This document shows, in pieces, positions 33,655 to 42,427 of a stretch of 62,138 nucleotides of DNA. The stretch lies in NCBI RefSeq assembly GCF_900110125.1, contig NZ_FOCN01000019.1:1-62138 (forward strand), in the 5' to 3' direction. The notes under the pieces are model-generated. The model was not told where the DNA came from. It saw only the letters and a list, made by a program, of their open reading frames with translations, and searched no databases. This DNA comes from Cryobacterium luteum. Lineage in GTDB: Bacteria > Actinomycetota > Actinomycetes > Actinomycetales > Microbacteriaceae. The number at the start of each line of letters is the position of its first letter. Position 1 is the stretch's first letter. Position numbers and translations under genes: made by a program.

Positions 33655-35034
33655 GTGAACGCTGAGCTGTCCGTGCGTGACCAGACGTGCCTGATCGAGT
33701 CCGAATTGGAGGTCCTTGGACTCGACGACGCGCTGACCGGGCTGCCCAACCCGTTCTATCTGAGGGACCGTGCCCGAAACGCGTTAGAAATACAGGGCGC
33801 CTCCGTGTCGCTTCTGTTCCTCGGGCTTGACCATTTCAAAGTCATCAGTCGTTCCTTTGAGGACGACACCGGCGACAGGCTCCTGATGCGGGCGGCACAA
33901 CAAATCAAGGCCTTGATTCGGAGTGAGGACGTGGTCGCGAGATGGGGTGGCGATGAATTCCTGATTCTCTGTGAAAAGACTGACGAGAGGGGTGCCCGCA
34001 CGGTCGCGGAGCGAATCGTTCACGCCTTCCAGCAGCCCCTCGACGTCAATGAAGACAATGGTGACGTTTTACGCATCACCGTCTCTGTGGGCATCGCGAT
34101 CGCGACTTCGGGCCAGGACGACAAGCGTCCAGTGGATGTGCTTGGGGAAGCTGATACGGCGTTGCAACTGGCAAGAGACCGGGGAGGGAACCAGGTCGCC
34201 CTGTACGAGAGCAGTATTGACCACACGGCATCACGGCGACTGGACGTCGAGCAGGCACTCCGAAGAGCTCTCGAACGCGACGAATTCGTCCTTTTCTACC
34301 AACCTATTCACAACATCGCCGACGGATCCCTCAAAGGGGTCGAAGCGCTAGTCAGGTGGATCCGGCCGGAGCACGGCATGGTCCCACCCGACGAATTCAT
34401 ACCGGTTGCCGAACGCACCGGCCTGATCGTGCCGCTTGGCGCTTGGGTGTTAGACGAGGCCCTGCGCCAGCTCAGCGTCTGGACGCGCTCCGGCAGCGTC
34501 CCGGCCGACTTTCACGTTTCCGTCAATCTATCTCCCGTGCAGTTATCGGACCCAACGCTGGTCGACACCATTAAGCGAGCACTCGCCGAACATCACCTAG
34601 AGGCCTCCCACCTGACGCTTGAGATGACCGAAACGGCGCTCATCGAGGATCGATCGCGGATGCAGAAGACGGTCACCGCTCTCGCCGAGGCCGGAGCCTC
34701 CCTGTCCATCGACGACTTCGGCACTGGTTACTCCTCCCTCGCCTACCTGCGCTACCTCCCCGCGAAGGAGCTTAAGGTGGATCGGTCCTTCGTCGCCGGC
34801 CTCACGACCAACCCCCGGGACGCCGCCCTCGTCGCGGCGGTGATCGGCCTGGCACACGAATTCGGTATGATTTGTGTCGCGGAGGGCGTCGAGACAGCTG
34901 AACAGCTCGAACGTCTTCGGCACCTCGGCTGCGATCTGGCCCAAGGGTACTTCCTCGGCCGCCCCGTCCCCGCCGACGAGCTCACCCAGGCCTGGCAAGT
35001 GCAACGGGATAACACCTCACCAGAGCCTCGCTAG
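33655..35034 (+). CDS. GGDEF-EAL protein (c-di-GMP turnover)
   Basis: The 459-aa cytoplasmic protein has tandem GGDEF (about 25-185) and EAL (about 195-445) domains. The cyclase signature WGGDEF is intact with an RSED inhibitory site five residues before it. The EAL domain keeps its metal and catalytic residues: GVEALVRW, SVNLSP, LEMTE, SIDDFGTGYSS, KELKVDRSF and VAEGVET. Both activities are therefore possible, and phosphodiesterase is at least as likely as synthesis. It starts at GTG 33655 with AAAGGAG upstream. It is the last gene of the riboswitch-surface protein locus. Confidence 0.92.
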   Translation: MNAELSVRDQTCLIESELEVLGLDDALTGLPNPFYLRDRARNALEIQGASVSLLFLGLDHFKVISRSFEDDTGDRLLMRAAQQIKALIRSEDVVARWGGDEFLILCEKTDERGARTVAERIVHAFQQPLDVNEDNGDVLRITVSVGIAIATSGQDDKRPVDVLGEADTALQLARDRGGNQVALYESSIDHTASRRLDVEQALRRALERDEFVLFYQPIHNIADGSLKGVEALVRWIRPEHGMVPPDEFIPVAERTGLIVPLGAWVLDEALRQLSVWTRSGSVPADFHVSVNLSPVQLSDPTLVDTIKRALAEHHLEASHLTLEMTETALIEDRSRMQKTVTALAEAGASLSIDDFGTGYSSLAYLRYLPAKELKVDRSFVAGLTTNPRDAALVAAVIGLAHEFGMICVAEGVETAEQLERLRHLGCDLAQGYFLGRPVPADELTQAWQVQRDNTSPEPR

Positions 35035-35193
35035 ATCCCGAGCCACCGGGCACCGCCCGCACCCCTCCAGGTACGCACGCCTTATTCAAGAACGTGTTAG
35101 AACGCGCACCAGTGACCGGGGGACCGGGTGGCAGAACGTCACCATCCGCAGGTAGGACCGCAATCCGCGGTCATCAATGAATCAAGGAGCAGC

Positions 35194-35997
35194 GTGGTTA
35201 CTCTGAGCGGCGACGGGACGCGGAAGCGGCGTGCCGCCCAATCCATTGTCGATAGGCTCCTTCGATTGCAGGGCAGCACGCCACCGCGGACCCGGTGGGA
35301 ACGCCTTCTGGGGCGCTCGCCCCTCGGTCGCAACTGCGAAGGGCTGTACCAGGGGGCCCTGGGTGAAATAGCCGTCGGCGCCTGGCTGAAGGCACTGTCC
35401 TCTGACTGGGCGGTCTTCCACTCGCTCCCGCTCGGTCTGGAAGGTTGGGACATCGACCATGTCCTGATCGGCCCGGGCGGAATCGTCACCATCAATACGA
35501 AACACCACCGCGACGCGCCCATCGTGGTCACCCACGACGAGATCTCCGTGGACGGCCAGCCTGTTCCGTACCTGCGTCACTCCGAGTTCGAAGCGGAGTA
35601 CATCAACACTCTGCTCCAGGACCGGCACCAGTCATCGCCGCCGGTACACCCGACGGTCGTGTTCGTCGCGCCACGGGAGATGCTCTTCACTTCGATCCCT
35701 TCTCAGGTCACCGTCCTGGACCTGACGGGCCTCCTAACCTGGCTCTCGGCGCTCCCCGTCGTGCTCGACCAGGCGGATCAGCACGCCATCGTCGAGCTGT
35801 TCGACAACCCGGCCACGTGGGCCAACGCGCAGGTCGACGTGGGTGATTCACTCTTGGAACGCTTCGAAGCCTTGGAGGCGGAGATCCGTGCGGCACGCCG
35901 CCAGCGCACAATCCGCCTACCCCTCGAAAGCCTGCTCGCGATCTGCCTGACGACCACAGGGGTGCTGGTAGCCCTGGCACTGATTCCCGCGCAATGA
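35194..35997 (+). CDS. NERD-domain protein
   Basis: The 267-aa protein has a nuclease-related domain: CEGLYQGALGEIAVGAWL, WDIDHVLIGPGGIVTINTKHH (D...D/T-x-K of the PD-(D/E)xK-like core; the second acidic residue is replaced in TINTK), and HPTVVFVAP. A single C-terminal membrane helix (LLAICLTTTGVLVALALI) would anchor it with the nuclease domain facing the cytoplasm. GTG 35194 has AAGGAG 4 bases upstream; the frame is open further upstream. Its cellular role is unknown, and DNA processing is inferred from the family. Confidence 0.75.
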   Translation: MVTLSGDGTRKRRAAQSIVDRLLRLQGSTPPRTRWERLLGRSPLGRNCEGLYQGALGEIAVGAWLKALSSDWAVFHSLPLGLEGWDIDHVLIGPGGIVTINTKHHRDAPIVVTHDEISVDGQPVPYLRHSEFEAEYINTLLQDRHQSSPPVHPTVVFVAPREMLFTSIPSQVTVLDLTGLLTWLSALPVVLDQADQHAIVELFDNPATWANAQVDVGDSLLERFEALEAEIRAARRQRTIRLPLESLLAICLTTTGVLVALALIPAQ

Positions 35998-36206
35998 CCT
36001 GCCACGGAAATCTCGGACAGTGTGCCCTCTCAAAATCAAACCCGGCCTAAGCATTTCCGAGGAGAGGGTCTGTCAATAGTTCGGTGTAACTATTTCTTGT
36101 TTTGGTTAGTTGCGTCCGGCCGATAGCCGGCCGTTGGATGGGATCAATTTTCGATTTTCTTCACCGGAGTTGGTCCGGCTTTTTGGGTTATCTTGACGGT
36201 GGGAAG

Positions 36207-37109
36207 TTACTCGACGAGGGGGTCTTCAGCCCCGGGTTCCCAAGTCTGGCCTTCGGGGTTCCAGTGCATCTCGGGCGCGAGCTCTCCGAGCATGATTGGT
36301 TCGAGGAACGCGATGATTTCGCGGAGCTGATCGTCAAGTTGCGGAAGCGACTGTTCTTCGATGTCTGTCTTGCGTCGCCAGGCAGCCCACTTACGCTCAG
36401 CGTCTGCGTCGTAACTGCGCACTGCGTCATTGAGGGAAGCGAGTTGCACTCCGCGGTGGGTTGCGACTGCGGCGATCGCAGACGCGAGATCACCAGCCCG
36501 GTATGGGTAGCGTCTGGCGAGGTTGCGAAGGTCGACGTAGTCGCGCCATCGGGTGCTGCTGGCACCGCGCTGCAGCATCGTGATTGTTTTCTCTGCAATC
36601 ACCGTTGCGACCGGGTAGCCAACGATCATGAAGTCGTCGCCGAGCAGTCCCGGCAGCAGGGCGAGTTGCGGTTCCGGCCAGATCGGGTCGCCCGTGCTCA
36701 CATCAATGTGAACGAACAGCTTTGCCGTATGTAAATGTGCGGTGAGGCGGATGCGCAGACCGGAGTACTCATCCTCATCTCTAATCGGGGTCACGCGAGC
36801 AGTCTCGGCGTCGAAGACAACGCCGTCGTCTGCTTCGACGGCAGCGACGGCCTCGACGACTTTGCGCAGATAGGCGTCGTCGAGCGTGACGTCGAGGGCC
36901 TGCATGTCGATGTCTCTCGTAGGCCGGCGCAAGGCGAATACCGCGAGCAGCACGCCGCCTTTGAGTACGAGGTCGTCTCGGTAGGGCGTTCGGGTGAGCC
37001 GTTTGAGGAACCGTTCGAGCACGTACAGTGTGTGCAGTTCGCTCGTTGCCCGGCCTTGGCGGCGAGCGAGTGTCTGCAACGAGTGATAGATCTGAACAGC
37101 GTCGGTCAT
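36207..37109 (-). CDS. AbiEii-like nucleotidyltransferase toxin
   Basis: The 300-aa protein is of the AbiEii/DUF1814 nucleotidyltransferase family. It shows DDLVLKGGVLLAVFALRRPTRDIDM with the GG...(R)D-I-D motif at about 45-69, the later Asp in FVHIDV, and IVGYPVATVIAEKTITMLQRG with the conserved Glu-Lys. It is the toxin half of the type IV AbiE toxin-antitoxin system, which causes reversible growth arrest and phage abortive infection. ATG 37109 overlaps the antitoxin stop by ATGA; the long upstream frame is the antitoxin's shadow. Confidence 0.9.
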   Translation of the reverse strand: MTDAVQIYHSLQTLARRQGRATSELHTLYVLERFLKRLTRTPYRDDLVLKGGVLLAVFALRRPTRDIDMQALDVTLDDAYLRKVVEAVAAVEADDGVVFDAETARVTPIRDEDEYSGLRIRLTAHLHTAKLFVHIDVSTGDPIWPEPQLALLPGLLGDDFMIVGYPVATVIAEKTITMLQRGASSTRWRDYVDLRNLARRYPYRAGDLASAIAAVATHRGVQLASLNDAVRSYDADAERKWAAWRRKTDIEEQSLPQLDDQLREIIAFLEPIMLGELAPEMHWNPEGQTWEPGAEDPLVE

Positions 37110-37696
37110 GCCAGGTGCTCCAATGCGTTCTTGACCGGTCCAAGCGCCCGGGGGATGGTGCGCGCCAGTTCGAGCAGCGCGGCCGGTCGCGCGCTTTTTC
37201 GTTTCAGCCATTCCTTCAACGCCTCAATCCCCGTCTCGTACCCCACGGTGCCTCGCAGTCGGAAGACATCGACTAAGGAGCGCTCCGCTGAGTACACGCC
37301 GATGATTTCTTCACTACCTGTGATTGACATCGCCTCGCGGCCGATCGGGAATGTGTCGCGGTTGAAGCTGTGCCATCGAACCGCTGCCGTCGTCGTCGGC
37401 ACGGATTGACCTCGTGGAACTGCGATCTCCGTGCGCGGCGGAATAGCGTCGATGAGACCGTGGTGTGCGAGCGCGCTAGCCAGACACAGGGTGGCGTCAG
37501 GTCTGCGTTTCACGATTTCCAGCAGGTCAAGATCGGCAACGGGCGCTGTCGCGAGCCGGTAGAGCCCTCGACTCAGCTGTTCGATAAGACCAGTGTCACG
37601 AAGGCGGTAGAGCGTGCGGGAGCCGACCCCGGCCTGGGCCGCTTCGCTTTGACTAAACGCACCCAAGGGCAGCTTCTCGAGCGCTCGCATAGACAT
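37106..37696 (-). CDS. AbiEi-like antitoxin/regulator
   Basis: The 196-aa AbiEi family protein has an N-terminal winged helix (GAFSQSEAAQAGVGSRTLYRLRDTGLIEQLSRGLYRLA, residues 12-49) and a C-terminal domain with AERSLVDVFRLRGTVGYETGIEALKEWLKR. The family represses its own operon by binding inverted repeats and neutralises AbiEii indirectly. It overlaps the toxin gene by 4 bases. Together they are a complete AbiE module adjacent to a mobile recombinase. Confidence 0.9.
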   Translation of the reverse strand: MSMRALEKLPLGAFSQSEAAQAGVGSRTLYRLRDTGLIEQLSRGLYRLATAPVADLDLLEIVKRRPDATLCLASALAHHGLIDAIPPRTEIAVPRGQSVPTTTAAVRWHSFNRDTFPIGREAMSITGSEEIIGVYSAERSLVDVFRLRGTVGYETGIEALKEWLKRKSARPAALLELARTIPRALGPVKNALEHLA

Positions 37697-37963
37697 ACCA
37701 CCCTTGCCTAGAATCTCACACAGCTAACTCTACCTGTAGTCGATAGTAGGCGAAAGGATGCGCTGATCAATCACCAAGCAGGGATGAGCTAATGAACTCG
37801 AGCTCTAATCCAGCCGGGAACGATCGTTACTGAGCCGAAATTGACCACGGCGAGCCATTGTCTGAAACTCGTGACGCCGGCGTGCTCAAAACTCACGGTC
37901 GAAACTAGAAACGATTAAAACCGGGCCGACGCGGTTTGTGACCCCGATGCAGCTCTTGGGTAT
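37697..37963. other. Intergenic region between AbiE and resolvase
   Basis: About 270 bases containing the abiE promoter region (minus strand) and the end of the recombinase unit. No clear repeat or gene is visible. Confidence 0.4.
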
Positions 37964-38545
37964 TTACGCGTCGAGCGCAGACAATCTTCGGTAGAGCGTG
38001 GCCCGGGACATACTGAGGTCCCTTGCGACTTGGGTTGCTGATTCGCCGGCGTTGATGAGTCGACGGGCGTTCTGGATCTGGCTATCGGTGAAGCGTGCCC
38101 GGCACCCGCCGAGGTCTTTACCGGCAGCGCGGCGTTTGTTCACGCTGTCGGTGATGCGTTCTCGTTTGATCGCGAGTTCCATTTCGGCTAGCGCCGCCAT
38201 TACCGTGAAGACCATGCTTCCCATTGGGGTGCCGGTGTCCACATTCCCGCCGCCCAGGTTGAGGACTTGAAGTGCTGCCCCTCGCGTGCGGAGCTCCGCG
38301 GAAAGGGCGAGCATGTTGGCAGTCGAGCGGCCCATGCGATCAAGGGTGGTGACAACGAGGGTGTCGCCGTCGTAAAGCGCATCGAGCGCGTTGTCGAATT
38401 CGGGCCGGCTCACCCGTGCACCGCTGACGCCGTGGTCGATGTAGAGGTCGTCCCTTCGCACGCCGGCGGCGAGGAGGTCGGCCTGTTGCCGGTCGGTTGT
38501 CTGGTTCTTCGTCGAAACTCGCGCATACCCGATCAGTTTCGCCAT
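37964..38545 (-). CDS. Serine recombinase (resolvase/invertase family)
   Basis: The 193-aa protein has IGYARVSTKNQTTDRQQ (catalytic Ser about 10), DTLVVTTLDRMGRSTANM and a C-terminal HTH ESATQVARDLSMSRATLYRR. It is highly similar to the recombinase at 20896-21525 (same ADLLAAGVRRDDLY-DHGVSGAR block), so the two probably descend from one mobile family. ATG 38545 is chosen by family similarity; the longer frame extends through the upstream dyad. The near-perfect TGTCTCGCAACAGTGT inverted repeat just upstream is its likely site. Confidence 0.9.
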   Translation of the reverse strand: MAKLIGYARVSTKNQTTDRQQADLLAAGVRRDDLYIDHGVSGARVSRPEFDNALDALYDGDTLVVTTLDRMGRSTANMLALSAELRTRGAALQVLNLGGGNVDTGTPMGSMVFTVMAALAEMELAIKRERITDSVNKRRAAGKDLGGCRARFTDSQIQNARRLINAGESATQVARDLSMSRATLYRRLSALDA

Positions 38546-38565
38546 GGTCTCCTCCAGTTGTCTCG

Positions 38566-38632
38566 CAACAGTGTTTGTCGACAGTCGACCTATCCAGTAG
38601 TAAAAGCACACTGTTGCAAGACACATTGGTCG
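38566..38632. repeat. Resolvase-associated inverted repeat
   Basis: TGTCTCGCAACAGTGT near 38567 and the inverse ACACTGTTGCAAGACA near 38612 match at 15 of 16 positions. They lie immediately upstream of the serine recombinase and belong to the same TGTCTC family as the repeats at 21.54, 38.73 and 40.71-40.77 kb. Confidence 0.6.
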
Positions 38633-38734
38633 TCAACGTGAAATTCTAGATTGCCGTCAACTTCCGTTCATGGGCTGACCGGCGGTTGGCATCGGACGTC
38701 GATGGGTGAAGAGCGCCAATCTGTCTCGTTGTGC

Positions 38735-40767
38735 TGTCTCGTAGCTCTAGGGATATGAGACGGCAAGCAGCACATCGCCGACCTAGCTTATTCGCGCGAC
38801 TGGCGCGATGAATACGTCTACTCCTTGGGCTCCAAGTTGTGAAACTTGACGCGCCAAATTCACCTGCGTAAAGGTGAAGAGCGAATCAGGTCCAATCGAC
38901 TTATCTTTCCGAGCGATGAGCAAAACGACTTTCTTCGGCTTTCGTGAAAATTTGGAGGGGTCCCATCCGCCGGCCTTCACTTTTGCTCGAAAATCCTTCT
39001 GGGCTAACTGGTCGAATGTCAGAACCTCCACCGAGACGAGCGCCTGCGCTAGGAGATGGCTGGCGGGCGCAGACGACTCAATGCTCTTGACGTGAATATA
39101 AGTACCGTCAGATAGCAGGACGTCGCAAGGCTCGATTCCGTGCTTGTGAAAACTGCTGCGCATGAGTTTCCGGTCCAGGCAGAGTCCGTTTAGCTCGCTT
39201 GCAAGGATCTCGTTGTATTCAGCCTCTGATGTGCCCGCAGGCCAGTCGGGCAGATTCTCAACCCCTGGCCCTTGGTCGAAAATCGACTTTGTTCTTGCGC
39301 GGACCTGATCTGCGTACGGTTTGTCCATGGCGTACCACCGACCATCGTGGAGACAAAACCGCCTGCCCTCGAGGTCGGTCTGAAAGGAGAGCCATTTCCG
39401 GACTGGAATTTTTGGGCTTATTGGTTCTTCACCTGCCTCGTCTTTGAAGAGGATGACACCCAAGCGATCCAACTGCTCGCGCTGTTTGGCTTCCTCGAAA
39501 GCTCTAATTGGATCGGCGACATCGGAAAGAACGGGAAGATCGTCCCTCACTCCGGATCGGCCGATCCCAGTGATTTTGAACGCGCTTGGTGTTCCGTTCT
39601 CGTCGATTCGTTCATGCGGCCATGAAAGCGCTAAGAGGGGACTGTCTTTGACGCGTATTGCCTCAAGAAGGCGCCGATCCAGATCTGCTTCGAGTGACTC
39701 GTCCTTTATGAGGACGAGCTGCTCGAGCAATCCGAGTTCTTCACTCGCTGGCTCTTTGTCCAGTAGATCGCCTATGGCGTCGAGATCAGCAATGAGGAGT
39801 TCAGGGGATTTGGACAACGGGATACTGAGCGCGTCCGCTCCCCGTATCTTGATGGGCTTGGAGCCGCTGCTCAACCCTCGAACACGGGCCGACGCCACTA
39901 GGCGGGTCACGAGTTCGCCAAGGTCACCTACTCCGAAGCCCCTAAGATGCGCTCCAGCTGGGATCGACGAACGCTCAACTCTCGAGCGTTCGTCAAGTGT
40001 CACTCGGGTGATCGAGTTAAGATCTTTTGGATCAGCACTCCTAATAGCGACGCGCTGACCGAACCCGTTGTCGATCTTGCCCTGATCAAGAAGCTGAAAG
40101 CCCATACCGTAGGTAAGTGCCCACACATCTCCGCTAAGGATTTCTGTATTAGCGAGGTCTACTCCAGGGGCCCGGTCAATTGCGCCGTCCGCCTCTGGGA
40201 TGTCGGCCTCATCAACAAATCGAACTTTGAATTTCGGCTTCGTGCGGGCCGGAAGACTAGGAGCAGCACTTGCAGCAATTACAAGCACTGCTGCAGCCGT
40301 CGCGTTCGTGAGGTCAATTTCCTCATTTGACAGGCCCGCCAGGATCGGCCCCCAGCTGACGCCTTTCTCGGGCGTAGAGCCGGTAACGAGTAGCGCGGGC
40401 CGATCACCGACCGTGACGTCGACCAAGTCAAAGCTCAGTCCCTTTCGGTACTTTTCTTGAAGCGCCTCGTCCAACGCCGCGAGCTTGGTCAGCCGATAAA
40501 TGCTTGTCCGTGCCTCAGTTGCTGCTTTCCGAGCCATTCCCACCCCAATGGTTTGTCCGAAGGTCATTCTGCGAACCCCCTCAGAATACGAGATACAGTC
40601 ATCTGAGCGTGCTTCCCGCAGCTGGAATCTGGTTCCGGTAGCTACGATCCGGGGCGTTCATAGGAGTCAGATGTCACCGATCCAGCTCTACCTGCTCGAT
40701 GAGATAGGTGTCTCACAACCTGAACGCCTCGAAACCCATGGGTTATGAGGCACTCAGTTACGAGACA
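38735..40767. mobile_element. Candidate element bounded by TGTCTCGTA(G/A)CT inverted ends
   Basis: TGTCTCGTAGCT at 38735-38746 faces the inverse AGTTACGAGACA at 40756-40767. Internal extra copies lie at each end: an inverse ATGAGAC at about 38755, and at the right end TGTCTCACAACC (40709-40720) and GGTTATGAGGCA (40741-40752). The interval contains only the TIGR04141/DUF6119 gene. The same motif marks two serine recombinase genes in the window, so these may be recombinase sites that move or delimit the unit. I see no target duplication, and mobility is hypothetical. Confidence 0.4.
38783..40537 (-). CDS. TIGR04141/DUF6119 family sporadically distributed protein
   Basis: This protein of about 584 aa has the family pattern IYRLTKLAALDEAL near the N-terminus, LTYGMGFQLLDQGKIDNGFGQRVAIRSADPKDLNSI (about 148-183), RGFGVGDLGELVTRLVA, and a C-terminal nuclease-like block CDVLLSDGTYIHVKSIESSAPASHLLAQALVS. 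The last part (D...h-h-K-x-x) resembles a PD-(D/E)xK core. The family is scattered among defence and mobile regions with unknown function; a nuclease effector is inference. ATG 40537 (MARKAAT) is preferred, with another start at 40567. It is flanked by TGTCTC repeats. Confidence 0.75.
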   Translation of the reverse strand: MARKAATEARTSIYRLTKLAALDEALQEKYRKGLSFDLVDVTVGDRPALLVTGSTPEKGVSWGPILAGLSNEEIDLTNATAAAVLVIAASAAPSLPARTKPKFKVRFVDEADIPEADGAIDRAPGVDLANTEILSGDVWALTYGMGFQLLDQGKIDNGFGQRVAIRSADPKDLNSITRVTLDERSRVERSSIPAGAHLRGFGVGDLGELVTRLVASARVRGLSSGSKPIKIRGADALSIPLSKSPELLIADLDAIGDLLDKEPASEELGLLEQLVLIKDESLEADLDRRLLEAIRVKDSPLLALSWPHERIDENGTPSAFKITGIGRSGVRDDLPVLSDVADPIRAFEEAKQREQLDRLGVILFKDEAGEEPISPKIPVRKWLSFQTDLEGRRFCLHDGRWYAMDKPYADQVRARTKSIFDQGPGVENLPDWPAGTSEAEYNEILASELNGLCLDRKLMRSSFHKHGIEPCDVLLSDGTYIHVKSIESSAPASHLLAQALVSVEVLTFDQLAQKDFRAKVKAGGWDPSKFSRKPKKVVLLIARKDKSIGPDSLFTFTQVNLARQVSQLGAQGVDVFIAPVARIS

Positions 40768-40847
40768 CTTCGGCTGATTGGCTGCCAGCATTGAGTCACG
40801 CACGCGCGAGATCTTTGCGAACGTCCGCGCCTTGTTGAGGAGGCAGG

Positions 40848-41381
40848 TCAAAGTTGTGTGCGCGGGTCAAACCCAAGTGCTGTACGCGGGACCAGGGCGG
40901 GGACGACTGCTTCGCCGACATGGTGGACTCGCCAACTACTACTAGGCACGACCGAGATCTCTGGTCGCCAAACGAGCGTGACGCGCATAGTCGCTGGGAC
41001 CGCATCAATATCGTGGTTAAGGTGTTGGCCAGTCTCGACCAGGCGAACGTATGCGACGTCCGGCGCCTCGATTCCATAAAGCGCAGTGGTACTTATCTTT
41101 AGGCCAGTGGCGAAGATGGCACGTGCTCGTGAGAAGTCGCCCCACGAGGCGAGGGACTCCGGCGTGACGAATGCTCCTGCAAGCAGTGCGTTCGCCTCTG
41201 GCTCCGCTGTGGAGAGGCCAATACGGAAGACATCCACGAAGAGCGCCGGATGCCACTCAGGGAGCGACTCGTAAGTCACCAATGCATCATCCTCGTCGGT
41301 CCAGCCGGTCTGTCCATCGCTCATGAGTCCGATAATGGCACACCCATCCGACACCTCCAGGGGAATGAGCATCGGCAGCAT
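40848..41381 (-). CDS. Hypothetical protein, up to 177 aa
   Basis: The product includes GWTDEDDALVTYESLPEWHPALFVDVFRIGLSTAEPEANALLAGAFVTPESLASW, then LKISTTALYGIEAPDVAYVRLVETG and MRVTLVWRPEIS. It is soluble, acidic and beta-rich, of no recognised family. It is divergent from the Abi-alpha-like gene with about 215 bases between, so the two may form a defence or toxin-antitoxin pair. The true start may be Met at 41324, and no convincing ribosome binding site settles it. Confidence 0.5.
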   Translation of the reverse strand: MLPMLIPLEVSDGCAIIGLMSDGQTGWTDEDDALVTYESLPEWHPALFVDVFRIGLSTAEPEANALLAGAFVTPESLASWGDFSRARAIFATGLKISTTALYGIEAPDVAYVRLVETGQHLNHDIDAVPATMRVTLVWRPEISVVPSSSWRVHHVGEAVVPALVPRTALGFDPRTQL

Positions 41382-41596
41382 GGAGCGATGTAGCGATGCG
41401 AAAAACGAGTTCCCGTAGGGAGAAAGGATAGTCGACTACCGCACTGCGGTTTGCGGATTCCGGGCTACAGGATGCCATGCTAGGAGCATGGTCGTACGTG
41501 AACGCTTGAAAGCGCTTGAAGCGTGCCTTCCGTGGCGGGGTAGGCCCGGACAAACAGCTTTCTTCTGTGTACCAGATTCGAGTGACTGGAGCCAAT

Positions 41597-42427
41597 GTGA
41601 GTGAGCTTGGGATCGATTTGGATGCCGCAGGGGGATTTGGGCTGACAGGTGCGGGCGCTCTCGGCCTGATCTGGGTAGTGGGCCCATCCGTCAAAGCTTT
41701 AGGAAAAAACCTTGGTCAATGGACCGACTATCAGACTGCAAACCTGCTCCGATTGTCAGGGAAAGTCCGTGAACGCATAGGCGACGCGGCGCCGAATGAC
41801 GGAGATTCTATCCACCCCAGAATCGTTAAAGAGGTTCTGGAGAGTGCGTCGTGGATCGATGATGATCTTCACCAGGAATACCTGGCAGGGCTCCTCGTTT
41901 CATCGCGATCTCCTGGGGGAAGGGATGATTCGGGGGCGTATCTGACACGCCTGGTCGCTGGTCTGTCTGCTGCGCAGATCCGCATCCACTACGCAATGTA
42001 TTCGGCGTACCTCAACTCGCGGGACATGACAGACGACGGACCTCCCCGCTTCACACACGTCGCGGAATTGACTCAGATGGTCGTCATCGCCACGACGGAA
42101 TCGATGATGCTCGTGGCATCCGGTGGTGCTGAACGTTCGAAGGGTGCCGCCTTGTATGGCGCGACATCTGGACTGCAGCGTGAGGGACTGATCGCCGGTG
42201 CCGGCTATCCGATGAACGGAACAGTCAGATCCCAATACCAGTTGGTCCCCACAATGTTGGGTGCGAGCGTCTTTGGACAGTCAATGTTCACGTCCCCGCT
42301 CGAAGGCGCTCGCATTGCGACCAGGACTGAGACCCTGATGCGAGGTGCAACGCCTCACATATTTCAAGCTCAGGAGCCCCTAAACGGATACCGTTTTGCC
42401 GAAGTCCGTATCTCGGTTGGTGGTTAA
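41597..42427 (+). CDS. Abi-alpha-like (DUF4393) protein
   Basis: The 276-aa protein has a hydrophobic N-terminal segment (GGFGLTGAGALGLIWVVGPSVKALGKNLGQW) and the family-like block HPRIVKEVLESASWIDDDLHQEYLAGLLVSSRSPGG (about 80-115), followed by YLTRLVAGLSAAQIRIHYAMYS. This resembles Abi-alpha (DUF4393) proteins associated with phage exclusion. GTG 41597 has GGAG 5 bases upstream; the frame is open to 41516 without an ATG. It is divergent from a hypothetical gene. Function in abortive infection is inferred from the family name only. Confidence 0.6.
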   Translation: MSELGIDLDAAGGFGLTGAGALGLIWVVGPSVKALGKNLGQWTDYQTANLLRLSGKVRERIGDAAPNDGDSIHPRIVKEVLESASWIDDDLHQEYLAGLLVSSRSPGGRDDSGAYLTRLVAGLSAAQIRIHYAMYSAYLNSRDMTDDGPPRFTHVAELTQMVVIATTESMMLVASGGAERSKGAALYGATSGLQREGLIAGAGYPMNGTVRSQYQLVPTMLGASVFGQSMFTSPLEGARIATRTETLMRGATPHIFQAQEPLNGYRFAEVRISVGG

